DNA of 64,000 nucleotides from an uncultured Desulfosarcina sp. (GCF_963668215.1 NZ_OY764190.1:4650001-4714000); one strand, 5' to 3'; positions 15,682-25,042 are shown, numbered from the stretch's first letter. The notes: a model not told the origin generated them from the sequence alone. Program-made: numbers and translations.

Positions 15682-17778
15682 ATGGTTTCGATCGTTCGAA
15701 CCGCTGTCATCATCTGGATTGTTATCGTTGCAGGCTGCGCCCCGACGCCGACGCCTCCTTCTCCCCGAGAGCCGGTCCAGGAATTACCCGAGCATGCGGA
15801 TTTCAGGGCCGCCGAGCGTGCTTTCGAAGATGGCCGCTACGATGAGGCCTTGGAATTGTACAACAAGTTCCTGGAAGAATCCGAACGAAACCTGTTTGCG
15901 GAGATGGCGCTTTTCAAAATCGCCAAGATTCACCGGTACGCCGGCCGCAACGACGATGCCATGGCCGCATTGGAAAAATTGAAGCGCGATTTTCCCGAAA
16001 GCGTTCTCGTGCCGGATGCGACCCTGGAAGTGCTGGATATTCTTTACGAAAGCGGCAGATATGAAGCTGTCATCGCCCAGGGCCGCGCTTTTACCGAAAC
16101 CACCGATCCCAACCTAGATCGGATGCCATTTTTCCTTCTTATCGGCGATGCCTATGAACGCCTTGGCGCCCATATGGACGCGGCACGGTTTTATTATCGG
16201 GCCTGGAATACGGCGACCGCCCCGCAGCGTGAGACGGCCTGGCCCAAACTGGAAGCCTCGGCGGGACAGCTCGATGTCGAGCAGATCCAGCAGCTGATTT
16301 CCGAATTGAAAGATCGGAAAGTGATGGGGCTTTTGCTGTACCGTCTGGGAATGGCATTCATCATGAACGAAAACTATGACGATGCGTACGATGTTCTGGA
16401 GATGCTTGTGAAACGGTTCCCCGAACATCCGGATCATCAGGATGCCGCGGACATGATTCTCTCGCTGGTGGAAAGCTCCCGCTTCACCCCCTTTACGGTC
16501 GGCTGCCTTTTGCCCCTTTCCGGCCCTTACGCCGTTTTCGGCCAGCGAGCATTGAATGGCATCGAGCTGGCATTGAACCGGGTTGGAGAAGTGGCGGCCG
16601 GCATACCATTTACCATTGTCGTCAAAGACTCCCGCTCGGATGCCGGTGTGACCGCCGCAGCCATCGAGCAGTTGGACCGGCAAAAAGTCGGGACCATCCT
16701 GGGCCCCATGTCTGCCGCACAAGCAGCGGGGCGGTATGCGCAGGCCAGAGGAATTCCCATTGTGGTCTTTACCCAGCGGGAAGACGTGCCGGATATCGGC
16801 TCCTATGTGTTCAGGAATTTCATTACTCCCCAGATGCAGGTGCAGTCGCTGGTGACCTTTGCCGTCGAAAAGCTGGGTGCCAGTCGCTTTGCCATCCTCT
16901 ACCCGGAAGAAAAATACGGTTGGCGCTACATGAACCTGTTTTGGGATCAGGTGGTGTCCCATGGGGGTACGGTCAACGCCGTAGAGGCTTATGACCCCGA
17001 GGGGACCGATTTTGCCGAGCCCATCAAAAAAATGACCGGGCTTTTCTATGAAGTCCCCAAGGACCTGACCCCGCAAAGCTTTCCAAAGCCTCTGCCCATG
17101 ACCCTGACCCTCATGGCCGATCGATACCCGCAAAACCCCATTGCATCCGTCGATCCAGTGGAGCGCATCTGCGGCATTCCCCTGGACCGGGACGCCTTGG
17201 ACGATCTCGGGCGGCGTACGGCCGCGCGGGAGGATCGATGGGATCCCATCGTCGATTTCGACGCCGTCTTTATCCCCGATGCCCCTAAAAAAGCCGGTTT
17301 GGTTATTCCCCAACTGGCCTATTACGACATTCGCGACGTCTATCTTCTGGGAACCAATCTCTGGAATTCAAAAACGCTTTTGGAAATGTCCGGAGAATAC
17401 ATGAAAAACACGGTGATCGCCGATGCCTTTTTTACCGAAAGTTTTTCGGAAACCGTGCAAGCCTTCGTGGCCGAATTTCAGGCGGCTTTCGACAGAATGC
17501 CGGGCATCATCGAAGCGCTGGCCTACGACAGCGCCATGATGGTCTTTAGCGCCATGCGCCGGACGGCCACGGACAACAGAAGGGAGTTGAAACAGGCCCT
17601 TTTGCAGATGGACTCCTACCCGGGGGTCACCGGACCCACCCGTTTCCGGCCCAATGGCGAAGTGGAAAAGGCCCTGCAAATGCTTCGCATCGAGAGGGGG
17701 CGGTTCGTCCAGGCGGAGCCGACGCCTGCCCCGGAACCGGATGCTTCCGGAAGCGAAACATCATCGCCCCAACCATGA
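15682..17778 (+). CDS. LpoA-like lipoprotein: TPR plus periplasmic-binding-fold domain
   Basis: The ATG at 15682 gives a lipoprotein signal peptide with lipobox IVAGC at about residues 15-19. Two to four TPR-like repeats follow (about 35-250; for example AAERAFEDGRYDEALELYNK), then a type 1 periplasmic-binding fold opening with TVGCLLPLSGPYAVFGQRAL (about 273-292). This is the arrangement of LpoA, the outer-membrane activator of penicillin-binding protein 1A. That role is inferred from architecture. The frame is open to a GTG at 15613, which would bury the signal peptide. The stop overlaps waaA by four bases. Confidence 0.75.
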   Translation: MVSIVRTAVIIWIVIVAGCAPTPTPPSPREPVQELPEHADFRAAERAFEDGRYDEALELYNKFLEESERNLFAEMALFKIAKIHRYAGRNDDAMAALEKLKRDFPESVLVPDATLEVLDILYESGRYEAVIAQGRAFTETTDPNLDRMPFFLLIGDAYERLGAHMDAARFYYRAWNTATAPQRETAWPKLEASAGQLDVEQIQQLISELKDRKVMGLLLYRLGMAFIMNENYDDAYDVLEMLVKRFPEHPDHQDAADMILSLVESSRFTPFTVGCLLPLSGPYAVFGQRALNGIELALNRVGEVAAGIPFTIVVKDSRSDAGVTAAAIEQLDRQKVGTILGPMSAAQAAGRYAQARGIPIVVFTQREDVPDIGSYVFRNFITPQMQVQSLVTFAVEKLGASRFAILYPEEKYGWRYMNLFWDQVVSHGGTVNAVEAYDPEGTDFAEPIKKMTGLFYEVPKDLTPQSFPKPLPMTLTLMADRYPQNPIASVDPVERICGIPLDRDALDDLGRRTAAREDRWDPIVDFDAVFIPDAPKKAGLVIPQLAYYDIRDVYLLGTNLWNSKTLLEMSGEYMKNTVIADAFFTESFSETVQAFVAEFQAAFDRMPGIIEALAYDSAMMVFSAMRRTATDNRRELKQALLQMDSYPGVTGPTRFRPNGEVEKALQMLRIERGRFVQAEPTPAPEPDASGSETSSPQP

Positions 17779-19091
17779 ATATTTTTCAGTTCGCCTATAA
17801 TTTCGCTATCTCCTGCCTGGCGCCGATGATCCTTCCTGCCTTTCGGTACCATGAACGGCGCGATCCCGAGCACAGGGCGGCTTTGGCTCAGCGCTTGGGG
17901 CATGATAAATCGGATTTTGCGGCGAACCAGCGGCCCGACGGTCCGGTGATCTGGATCCATGCCGTGTCCGTCGGCGAGGTGAAGGCTGCTGAAGCCGTTA
18001 TCCATGCATTGAACGATGCTTCCCTGGATCTGTCCTATGTCTTCACCACCACTACGATGACCGGGCAGCGGCATGCCCGCAAGCGGTTCGGCAATGTCAT
18101 GCGGGTGCGATATGCACCGTTGGACCTGTGGTGGACCACGAAGCGATTCCTCGAAACTCACCGGCCGGATGTGCTGCTCTGCATGGAAACGGAGATTTGG
18201 CCCAACTGGATCACTATCGCCCATCGCAGGGGAATGAAAATTGCTCTTCTTAACGGGCGCATCTCCAGCCGGTCGATTCGTTCCTACAACAGGATCCGGC
18301 CATTGATCGCCCCTGTATTAAAAAAGGTGGATGCCTTCAGTATGATAACCGCATCGGATGCCCGTCGGATCGTCCGCCTGGGTGCTTTGGAACACCGGGT
18401 ACGCATCAACGGTAACGCGAAAATGGATTCCCTGGAGGCCGAGGCCGATACCGGTGCCCTGAAAAAGCTCGAGGCGCTTTATGCCATCGACGACAGCGTT
18501 CCGGTGTTTGTCGCCGGGAGCATTCGCGGTGTTGAGGTCGAGATTCTGATGGACGTTTACGACCGGCTGGCCTCCCGAATTCCGGAGCTGGTTTTCATCG
18601 TTGCCCCGCGGCATCTTCAAAACGCTTCCCGGATTGCCGCCTGTGCCCGATCCAGGGGGGTGCGTTGGCAGTACCGGACAGATCTTGAAAAAGAGGGGTG
18701 CAAGCGGGTGGCCCCCGTAGTGATTCTCAATACGATTGGTGAGTTGCGGCATGTGTACCGTTTTGCTTCGGTGGTCTTCTGCGGGGGGAGCCTGATCCCG
18801 TTGGGCGGCCAGAATGTGCTGGAGCCGGCCCTGTGCGGCAAACCGGTGCTTTTTGGACCCTTCATGGAGGATTTTCAGGATGCTTGCGATCTGCTCGAGG
18901 CATCCGGCGGCGGGCAGTACATACCAAACGGCTGCGCCCTGGCCGAACGGGCCGGCGATCTGCTTGCCCATCCCGACGATGCCCGACGGATGGGAAAACG
19001 GGCCAGACGGGCGGTGCTTGCCAATCGGGGTGCGGCCCGCCGGCACGCCCGGGTGGTTGCCGAAATTTTGAACCTGCCGTTTCCCGAATAA
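17775..19091 (+). CDS. waaA: 3-deoxy-D-manno-octulosonate (Kdo) transferase, first paralogue
   Basis: WaaA transfers Kdo from CMP-Kdo to lipid IVA on the inner leaflet of the inner membrane. The N-terminal hydrophobic anchor, the catalytic-Glu motif HAVSVGEVKAAE (about residues 60-71), METEIWPNW, NGRISSRS and the C-terminal CGGSLIPLGGQNVLEPA block identify the family. The length of 438 residues is normal. It is coupled to the upstream lipoprotein gene by an ATGA overlap. A second complete paralogue lies at 55327-56664. The neighbouring kdsD makes the Kdo precursor. Confidence 0.92.
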   Translation: MNIFQFAYNFAISCLAPMILPAFRYHERRDPEHRAALAQRLGHDKSDFAANQRPDGPVIWIHAVSVGEVKAAEAVIHALNDASLDLSYVFTTTTMTGQRHARKRFGNVMRVRYAPLDLWWTTKRFLETHRPDVLLCMETEIWPNWITIAHRRGMKIALLNGRISSRSIRSYNRIRPLIAPVLKKVDAFSMITASDARRIVRLGALEHRVRINGNAKMDSLEAEADTGALKKLEALYAIDDSVPVFVAGSIRGVEVEILMDVYDRLASRIPELVFIVAPRHLQNASRIAACARSRGVRWQYRTDLEKEGCKRVAPVVILNTIGELRHVYRFASVVFCGGSLIPLGGQNVLEPALCGKPVLFGPFMEDFQDACDLLEASGGGQYIPNGCALAERAGDLLAHPDDARRMGKRARRAVLANRGAARRHARVVAEILNLPFPE

Positions 19092-19103
19092 TGGATTAAC
19101 CGG

Positions 19104-20438
19104 TCACGCCGGATCGTTTTTCAGCGACGGCTGCCCGGTGGACTCCAACACCGTCGTCCACAGCTTGCCGTTGGGCCTGACCTGTTTTCTTCTTCCCGCC
19201 GTGGCCACCATGGGCAGGTGCACAAAATGGTTGTTCCAGTGGCCGATAATCAGCTTGGTCTTGCCCGCCATGCCCGCGTGAACGGCATCCCGTCCCAGAA
19301 AACCGCAAAAGACGCTGTCGTTGGCATTGGCCGGCAAACTGCGGATCATGTAGCTGGGATCGATGTACTTGATGTTCAGGGGGATGTTTTTCTTTGCGAA
19401 ATGAGCCTTGATGGTGTCGCGCAAAAAGGTACCGATGTCGTTGAGGCGGATGTTGCCAGACGCATCCCGCCGTTCATCCACCCCCTCGAAGAATTTCTGC
19501 CCGGCCCCTTCGGCAGCCACGATTACCGCATGCCCCCGGTTGACAACGCGCGTTTCCAGGGCGGCCAGAAGGCCTTGGGGGCCTTCCAGATCGAAGTCCA
19601 CCTCGGGAATCAGTACGAAATTGGCATCCTGCTGAGCCAGGGCGGCGGTGGCGGCAATAAAGCCGGAGTGCCGCCCCATCAGCTTGATCAACCCCACCCC
19701 GTTGGGATAGGCGGTCGCCTCGTTGTGGGCGCCCTGGATGGCCATCCGGGACACATCCACTGCCGTATCGAAGCCGAAGGAGCGCGAAACCAGATGGATG
19801 TCGTTGTCGATGGTTTTGGGGATGCCCACCACGCTGATTTTCAGGCCGCGCTCAAAGATGGTATCGGCAATCTTGGATGCGGCCATCAGCGTGCCGTCTC
19901 CCCCGACCATGAACAGCATGCCGATATTGTTGACCTCCAGGCAGTCCACCACCCGTTCGATATCCTGGGCGCCCCGTGACGAGCCGAGAATGGAACCGCC
20001 CATGTTCATGATCGAGGTTACCCGAGCGGGTGTCAGATCCAGAAAATCGTGGTTGTATTCGGGAATGAATCCCTCCAGCCCGTGAAGGACGCCGTAGATG
20101 GTTTTCACGCCGTAGCGGTAGTGCAATTCCAGCACGATGGCCCGGATGATGTCGTTCAATCCAGGGCACAGGCCGCCGCAGGTGGCAATGGCGCACCGGA
20201 GCTTGGAGGCGTCGAAATAGACCTTGCGCCGCGGACCGGCCAGTTCGAAAGAGGGCAGATCCACACCCTGGTCCACCATTGCCAGGATATCCGTCCGCCT
20301 GATGTTGATCATGATGCGGTCTTCATCGGAGACGAACAGGTGGTGGACGTTCTCCCCGCGTTTTTCGTCGAGCATCGGCGAGGGAACTTTGGCCTCTCCC
20401 AGCGTCTGAATACGGGTTTCGATGGGCTCCTGGTTCAT
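19104..20438 (-). CDS. 6-phosphofructokinase, long type
   Basis: The 444-residue protein has the phosphofructokinase fold: TCGGLCPGLND near residue 87, VGGDGTLMAAS (about 178-188), GIPKTIDNDI (about 204-213) and MGRHSGFIA. Gly in GGDG is the ATP-type residue, whereas Lys in PKTIDND is shared with pyrophosphate-dependent enzymes and with ATP-dependent trypanosome-type PFKs. ATP dependence is therefore likely but not certain. A 95-residue N-terminal extension matches the long group. AGGAG lies seven bases before the ATG, and the gene follows kdsD by 36 bases. Confidence 0.88.
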   Translation of the reverse strand: MNQEPIETRIQTLGEAKVPSPMLDEKRGENVHHLFVSDEDRIMINIRRTDILAMVDQGVDLPSFELAGPRRKVYFDASKLRCAIATCGGLCPGLNDIIRAIVLELHYRYGVKTIYGVLHGLEGFIPEYNHDFLDLTPARVTSIMNMGGSILGSSRGAQDIERVVDCLEVNNIGMLFMVGGDGTLMAASKIADTIFERGLKISVVGIPKTIDNDIHLVSRSFGFDTAVDVSRMAIQGAHNEATAYPNGVGLIKLMGRHSGFIAATAALAQQDANFVLIPEVDFDLEGPQGLLAALETRVVNRGHAVIVAAEGAGQKFFEGVDERRDASGNIRLNDIGTFLRDTIKAHFAKKNIPLNIKYIDPSYMIRSLPANANDSVFCGFLGRDAVHAGMAGKTKLIIGHWNNHFVHLPMVATAGRRKQVRPNGKLWTTVLESTGQPSLKNDPA

Positions 20439-20474
20439 AAGATCTCCTTACCGGACGAAACGTCCTGGCGGCTG

Positions 20475-21461
20475 CTATTTTTCCGAGCTGTGGCCGTTGA
20501 AGGTGAACTCGCCTTTACCGAGAATATCGTGCAGATGCAAAATGCCCTGGACCCGGCGCTGGCCGTCGACGATCGGAAGAACGGTGATTTCATGCCGCTC
20601 CATGATGTTGAGGGCGTCATAGGCCGGTGTCCGGGAAAACGCATGCAGGGGGGAGGGCGTCATTACCGACGCCAGGGATCGTTCGAAAACCGGCTCCTGC
20701 CGGGCGATCATGCGCCGCAAGTCGCCGTCGGTGAAAATGCCCGCCAGGCGGTGGTCCTCGTCAACGACGATCAGGGCACCGAGGCCGTGGCGATCCATTT
20801 CCCCGACCGCCTCCCGCATGGATGCGGAAATAGGGACGCTGGGAACCGCCTTTCCCGTCATCATGAGGTCTTTGACCTGGCCGGCCAGCCGCTGACCCAG
20901 GGCGCCACCAGGATGAAAGCGCCGGAAATCACTGGTTTTGAAGTGTTTTTTGTTAATCAGGACCACGGCCAGTGCGTCTCCCATGGCCAAAAGAGCGGTG
21001 GTGCTGGCCGTGGGAGCCAGGCCCAACGGGCAGGCCTCTTTCTCCACACCTACATCGATGACGATGTCACTCTGTTTGGCCAGGGTGGAATCGCGTTTCC
21101 CCGTCATGGCGATGACTTTGCAGCCGAGGTTTCGGATGGTGGGGATCATCAGGTTCAACTCGTGGGTCTCCCCGCTGTAGGACATGGCCAGGACAACGTC
21201 GTCCGGGCTGACCATACCCAGGTCGCCGTGCATGGCTTCCACCGGATGGAGAAAAAGGGAGCGGGTGCCGGTACTGTTCAGGGTTGCCGATATCTTCCGG
21301 GCGATAATGCCGGATTTGCCGATTCCACTAACGATGACCCGGCCGGTGGCGTTCAGGATGGCGGCTACCATCGCTTCGAACTCTGTGTCGAGGCGATCGA
21401 TCAGTTTGAGAATGCCTTCCGCTTCAATTTGCAGAACGTTGCGTGCTTCTTTTAAAATCAT
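20475..21461 (-). CDS. kdsD: arabinose 5-phosphate isomerase
   Basis: KdsD converts ribulose 5-phosphate to arabinose 5-phosphate, the first committed step to Kdo. A SIS domain (about residues 35-180) has GIGKSGIIARK, HPVEAMHGDLGM and SYSGETHEL; two CBS domains follow (about 205-320; FTDGDLRRM). The length of 328 residues matches E. coli KdsD. It is the likely first gene of a kdsD-pfk unit, which shares its sugar-phosphate substrates with central metabolism and links to the two WaaA genes in this window. Confidence 0.93.
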   Translation of the reverse strand: MILKEARNVLQIEAEGILKLIDRLDTEFEAMVAAILNATGRVIVSGIGKSGIIARKISATLNSTGTRSLFLHPVEAMHGDLGMVSPDDVVLAMSYSGETHELNLMIPTIRNLGCKVIAMTGKRDSTLAKQSDIVIDVGVEKEACPLGLAPTASTTALLAMGDALAVVLINKKHFKTSDFRRFHPGGALGQRLAGQVKDLMMTGKAVPSVPISASMREAVGEMDRHGLGALIVVDEDHRLAGIFTDGDLRRMIARQEPVFERSLASVMTPSPLHAFSRTPAYDALNIMERHEITVLPIVDGQRRVQGILHLHDILGKGEFTFNGHSSEK

Positions 21462-21913
21462 GCGCGAGAATTCCCGATGGTCGGTTTAGCAGTGCGCCCC
21501 TTGCTGGGACAAACGGTAGCCGGATATCGCAATGACCCTTCCACAATAGTTCATTGCCGTGAAAAGTCAATCCATCTCGTCATGTTACGGGACCGAAGAG
21601 GAGGTGCGATGTCAGCCGTCGGAGTGAAGGACGCGGCAATCCTTCTTCGTGCGTCTTCGTCTTCGCCGTTGCCGGAATTCATGAGGGCGATGAATATCAT
21701 TCATTTTTCATTTTTTAGACGAATAAAAAGATCTTGCAATAATGGGGGTGAGTCCATATTATTTTACCTTAGTTCTCCGCACGAGACACTTCCGCTGGAC
21801 GGCCAAAGCTGCGTAGTTTGCTTGTTTCGTGTTTCGGCCCGTTTCACCGATATCCAATCACAATCCAAAATTAGCCAAGCTCTTTAGTTCCATAAAAATC
21901 GAAAGGAGTTACC
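21462..21913. other. 452-bp intergenic region upstream of the OmpA-family lipoprotein
   Basis: Divergent spacer between kdsD and the OmpA gene. A promoter candidate is listed separately. An ATG at 21609 preceded by GAGGAGG opens 93 codons, but the product is low-complexity and unrecognised, so I do not call it. No tRNA-like fold was noticed. Confidence 0.4.
21734..21762 (+). promoter_or_regulatory. candidate promoter of the OmpA-family gene
   Basis: TTGCAA (21734-21739), a 17-base spacer and TATTAT (21757-21762) match the -35 at four and the -10 at five of six positions. The mRNA would carry about 145 bases of leader before the ATG at 21914. Confidence 0.4.
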
Positions 21914-23263
21914 ATGAAACGACGTATTTCCGCTTTTAAACTTTTATCGACAATTGCAGTCGCAGCGCTGATGACTGCTTGTGCCACCTCGTACCAACCG
22001 GTGCCGCCGTTTTCGGCCGTTGATCTGGATGCCGGTGGACGGGCCCTGAAAACCCAAAATCTGCTTGTGATTTTGGATGCCTCCTCCTCCATGGAAGAAG
22101 GGGTTCAGCAGTGGAAGAAGTTCGATGTCGCCACCGCCGTAGTGCGCAATCTGGGCCAAACCCTTCCCGAGAATAAAGGACTCCAGAGCGGCATGCGCGT
22201 TTTCGGAGGGGATCCTGCGGTATTCAAGAAAAGCACCCAATTGATCGACGACGTGGGCGCCTTTGACAGAAGCGACTACGAGAAAGCGTTGGCAACCGTT
22301 TCCGGGACCGGCGGACCCAGCCCACTGCCGGCAGCCTTGGATGCAGCCGCCGCAGACATGGAAGGGATGAAAGGCAAGATAGCGCTGATCATCGTTACGG
22401 ACGGTGAAAAGATGGGTATGGCACCGGCGGAAAACGCCAGGGCCATCAAAGAGAAATTCGGCGATTCGGTCTGCATCTACCCGGTTCAGGTGGGCGATGC
22501 TCCGGATGGGAAAAAGCTGTTGGATGAAATCACCAGTGTCGGAGGGTGCGGCTTCGGCGTTTCGGCGCAAAGCCTGCTCGGTGGCCAGCAGATGGCCGAT
22601 TTCGTCGCCAAGATCTTTCTCGGCGATCAGTTGGATGCCGATGGCGACGGTGTCTTGGACAGCCGTGACAAATGTCCGGGAACACCCGCCGGTGTTAAAG
22701 TGGATGCCGACGGCTGCCCGCTGGATAGCGACGGCGACGGTGTTGCCGATTACAAGGACAAATGCCCGGGAACGCCCGCCGGTGTTACAGTGGATGCCGA
22801 CGGCTGCCCGCTGGATAGCGACGGCGACGGTGTTGCCGATTACAAAGACAGGTGTCCGGGAACGCCCGCCGGTGTCTCGGTGGACGCTTATGGTTGCCCG
22901 GAGTCGGTCCTGGACAGCGGTTCCAGCGCATGGACCTTCAATGAGATCAACTTCGAGACGGCCAAGGCGGAAATCCGGCCCTCCTCCTACGGCATCCTGG
23001 ACGAAATTGCCGCCGCGCTCGTCGCCAATCCCCAGTTGAAGGTTGCCGTCGAAGGTCATACCGATAATACGGGGGCACGGGCTTTCAATATGGACCTTTC
23101 CCAGAAAAGAGCCCAGTCCGTGGTCGACTACCTGGCGAAAAAGGGAGTTTCTCCGGATCGCCTGAAGGCTAAAGGATACGGACCGGATCGTCCCATCGCC
23201 GACAACAGCACGCGGGAAGGACGCGCCAAAAACCGGCGGGTGCAATTTGTTAAAATCAATTAA
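21914..23263 (+). CDS. OmpA-family lipoprotein with VWA domain and TSP type 3 repeats
   Basis: AAAGGAG lies eight bases before the ATG. The product has a signal peptide with a lipobox-like MTAC at about residues 19-22, a von Willebrand A domain (about 50-235; MIDAS-like LDASSSMEE and VTDGEK), three calcium-binding TSP type 3 repeats (about 241-330) and a C-terminal OmpA domain (about 335-449) with VEGHTDNTGA and the final NRRVQF that grips peptidoglycan. It should sit on the outer membrane facing the periplasm and tether it to the wall. The VWA domain suggests a protein ligand. A strong stem-loop follows the stop. Confidence 0.88.
   Translation: MKRRISAFKLLSTIAVAALMTACATSYQPVPPFSAVDLDAGGRALKTQNLLVILDASSSMEEGVQQWKKFDVATAVVRNLGQTLPENKGLQSGMRVFGGDPAVFKKSTQLIDDVGAFDRSDYEKALATVSGTGGPSPLPAALDAAAADMEGMKGKIALIIVTDGEKMGMAPAENARAIKEKFGDSVCIYPVQVGDAPDGKKLLDEITSVGGCGFGVSAQSLLGGQQMADFVAKIFLGDQLDADGDGVLDSRDKCPGTPAGVKVDADGCPLDSDGDGVADYKDKCPGTPAGVTVDADGCPLDSDGDGVADYKDRCPGTPAGVSVDAYGCPESVLDSGSSAWTFNEINFETAKAEIRPSSYGILDEIAAALVANPQLKVAVEGHTDNTGARAFNMDLSQKRAQSVVDYLAKKGVSPDRLKAKGYGPDRPIADNSTREGRAKNRRVQFVKIN
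22634..22903 (+). repeat. three 90-bp in-frame tandem units coding the TSP3 repeats
   Basis: Units start at 22634, 22724 and 22814. Each encodes 30 residues of the form DxDGDGVxDxxDxCPGTPAGVxVDAxGCPx, with one Cys pair and a run of calcium-ligating Asp. Neighbouring units are nearly identical over long stretches, so copy number could vary by slippage. Confidence 0.9.
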
Positions 23264-23285
23264 CCCAGTATGTTAATTAAAACCA

Positions 23286-23311
23286 GGCCGCCGGCAGGTA
23301 TGCCGGCGGCC
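23286..23311 (+). terminator. stem-loop after the OmpA-family gene
   Basis: GGCCGCCGGCA (23286-23296) and TGCCGGCGGCC (23301-23311) form a perfect 11-bp GC-rich stem with a GGTA loop, followed by GTCTTAATGGTTT. It starts 22 bases after the stop. The weak T tract means termination may be partial. Confidence 0.65.
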
Positions 23312-23341
23312 GTCTTAATGGTTTACGAAAAGCGACGCGCT

Positions 23342-24019
23342 ATGACCCGAAGGCATGACAGACCGGCCCGCCCACGATCAACAGGCGGGAGCGTAATCCC
23401 GTTGCTGGTGGCGTGCCTGCTGCTTTTGTGCAGCTGTCAGACCACCTATTACGCCTTCTGGGAAAAGATGGGCAAGGAAAAGCGCCACCTGTTGAAAGAC
23501 AACGTGGAAAAGGCCCGGGAAGAACAGGCTGACGCCTCCGAACAATTTTCCTCGGTGGTGGAACGGATCAAATCCATGTACGGCTTCGAGGGCGGCGATC
23601 TCGAATCGATCTACGCCAAACTCAGTTCCGATTACCGAGCCTGCGAAGAACGTGCCGATGCGGTGCGCGACCGCATCGACAAGGTGGAGCAAATCGGTGC
23701 CGATCTTTTCGAGGAGTGGGAAGCGGAAATCGCCACCATTGAAAATGCGAAATTTCGAGCCAAAAGCAAGGCATCTTTGCAGGATACCCGCACCCGCTTT
23801 GCCCGGTTGCAGCGAAGTATGGCCCGGGCTGAAGCTTCCATGGACCCGGTGCTCAGGAATCTGCGGGATTACGTTCTTTATCTCAAACACAATCTCAATG
23901 CCCAAGCCGTCGGTTCCCTGAAACGCGAGGTAGCCGACATCGAGGCCGAGGTCGCCTCCCTGATTGCCGATATGAACCAATCCATTCAAGAGGCGGACGC
24001 GTTTATCGAAACCATGTAA
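23342..24019 (+). CDS. DUF2959 family lipoprotein
   Basis: After a basic N-terminus and hydrophobic core, the lipobox LLCSC lies at about residues 29-33. The mature part is almost entirely alpha-helical and rich in Glu, Arg and Ala (coiled coil, about 45-225), the DUF2959 pattern, with YYAFWEKMGKEKRHLL following the lipid-bearing Cys. It is predicted to be a periplasmic lipoprotein of unknown role. The frame runs open back through the upstream hairpin to 23270; I chose the ATG at 23342, with 23318 as the alternative. No good ribosome binding site precedes either. Confidence 0.75.
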   Translation: MTRRHDRPARPRSTGGSVIPLLVACLLLLCSCQTTYYAFWEKMGKEKRHLLKDNVEKAREEQADASEQFSSVVERIKSMYGFEGGDLESIYAKLSSDYRACEERADAVRDRIDKVEQIGADLFEEWEAEIATIENAKFRAKSKASLQDTRTRFARLQRSMARAEASMDPVLRNLRDYVLYLKHNLNAQAVGSLKREVADIEAEVASLIADMNQSIQEADAFIETM

Positions 24020-24116
24020 GATCGAATTAAAGGGTGTAACCTTATCTTGCGATCCATCGACTGAGTGGAAGCAGCCGTTCAACTACCGCAGATCCCAATA
24101 AAAAGGAGGAAAAAAC

Positions 24117-24935
24117 ATGGAAGAAATTCTCGATAAGGTTTATCAGCTGTTGACGGTTTACGGCATCAAGCTGTTGGCTGCGATAGCAATTTTTATCATC
24201 GGGCGCTGGGTGGCCAAAGGCGTACGAAAACTGGTCGAGCGGGTCATGGCCAAAAGCAAGGTCGATTCGACTCTGATCAGCTTCACCGCCAACCTGGTTT
24301 ACATCGGTCTGCTGGCCTTTATTGTTATTGCCGCGCTTGGGCAAATAGGTATTCAGACCACCTCTTTCATCGCCGTTTTGGGTGCCGCCGGCCTGGCCGT
24401 TGGTTTGGCCCTGCAAGGATCCCTGTCCAATTTTGCAGCCGGCTTCCTGCTGATTATCTTTCGGCCGTTTAAAGTGGGGGATTTGATCGAAGGAGCTGGG
24501 GTGTTCGGTGTCGTGGAGGCCATCCAGATTTTTACAACCCAGTTGAAAACTGCTGACAACAAAACTGTTATCGTTCCTAACGCCAAACTGACGGATGACA
24601 ACATCGTCAACTGGACCGTGAAGGGAACACGGCGGGTGGATTTGGTTATGGGCATCGGTTACGGGGACGATATCGACAAGGCCCGCTCCCTCATGGCGGA
24701 TATCATTGCCGCCGACAGCCGTGTTTTAAAAGACCCAGCTCCGCAGATCGCCGTTTCCGAACTGGGAGACAGCAGTGTTAACTTCGTGGTCCGCCCCTGG
24801 ACCCGGGTGGAAGATTATTGGGCGGTTTATTTCGATTTGACGGAAAAAATTAAAAAGGCATTCGATGCCAACGGTATCTCGATTCCTTTCCCGCAGCGCG
24901 ATGTCCACCTGTATCAGCACAACGAAGGGGAATAA
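24117..24935 (+). CDS. mscS: small-conductance mechanosensitive channel, MscS family
   Basis: At 272 residues with three N-terminal helices, this matches E. coli MscS. The pore helix motif GAAGLAVGLALQGSLSNFAAG at about residues 88-108 has the Gly/Ala packing pattern that lines the heptameric pore, followed by the RPFKVGD beta-domain entry and the alpha/beta C-terminal cage. The protein relieves turgor on hypo-osmotic shock. AAAGGAGG lies eight bases before the ATG. It follows the DUF2959 lipoprotein by about 100 bases. Confidence 0.93.
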   Translation: MEEILDKVYQLLTVYGIKLLAAIAIFIIGRWVAKGVRKLVERVMAKSKVDSTLISFTANLVYIGLLAFIVIAALGQIGIQTTSFIAVLGAAGLAVGLALQGSLSNFAAGFLLIIFRPFKVGDLIEGAGVFGVVEAIQIFTTQLKTADNKTVIVPNAKLTDDNIVNWTVKGTRRVDLVMGIGYGDDIDKARSLMADIIAADSRVLKDPAPQIAVSELGDSSVNFVVRPWTRVEDYWAVYFDLTEKIKKAFDANGISIPFPQRDVHLYQHNEGE

Positions 24936-24947
24936 GAACCGAAATTC

Positions 24948-24971
24948 GCGATGATTTTTAAAAATCGTCGC
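24948..24971. repeat. 24-bp near-perfect palindrome after mscS
   Basis: GCGATGATTTTT and AAAAATCGTCGC abut with one G-U pair and no spacer, 12 bases after the mscS stop. The central TTTTTAAAAA would have to open to form a loop. It may terminate mscS transcription or be a binding site; no T run follows on the plus strand. Confidence 0.4.
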
Positions 24972-25001
24972 CCATGGGATAAAAATGGATTAAAAAAAGG
25001 C

Positions 25002-25030
25002 TTGACAAGCCGAGTCATCCTGAATATAAG
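25002..25030 (+). promoter_or_regulatory. strong sigma-70-type promoter of the PxxKW gene
   Basis: A perfect TTGACA (25002-25007), exact 17-base spacer and TATAAG (25025-25030, five of six) make this the best sigma-70 match in the window. Transcription should start near 25037, just before a leader hairpin. Confidence 0.75.
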
Positions 25031-25042
25031 TCGCTGGTTTTG

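Noticed and set aside
21609..21887. 93-codon ORF with a GAGGAGG ribosome binding site upstream of the OmpA gene
   Set aside because: Low-complexity, no recognisable domain, and it crosses the likely promoter of the OmpA gene; the purine run may be chance.
22634..22903. Tandem repeats as a possible CRISPR-like or noncoding array
   Set aside because: The units are in frame, 90 bp long and encode TSP type 3 repeats; there are no unique spacers.
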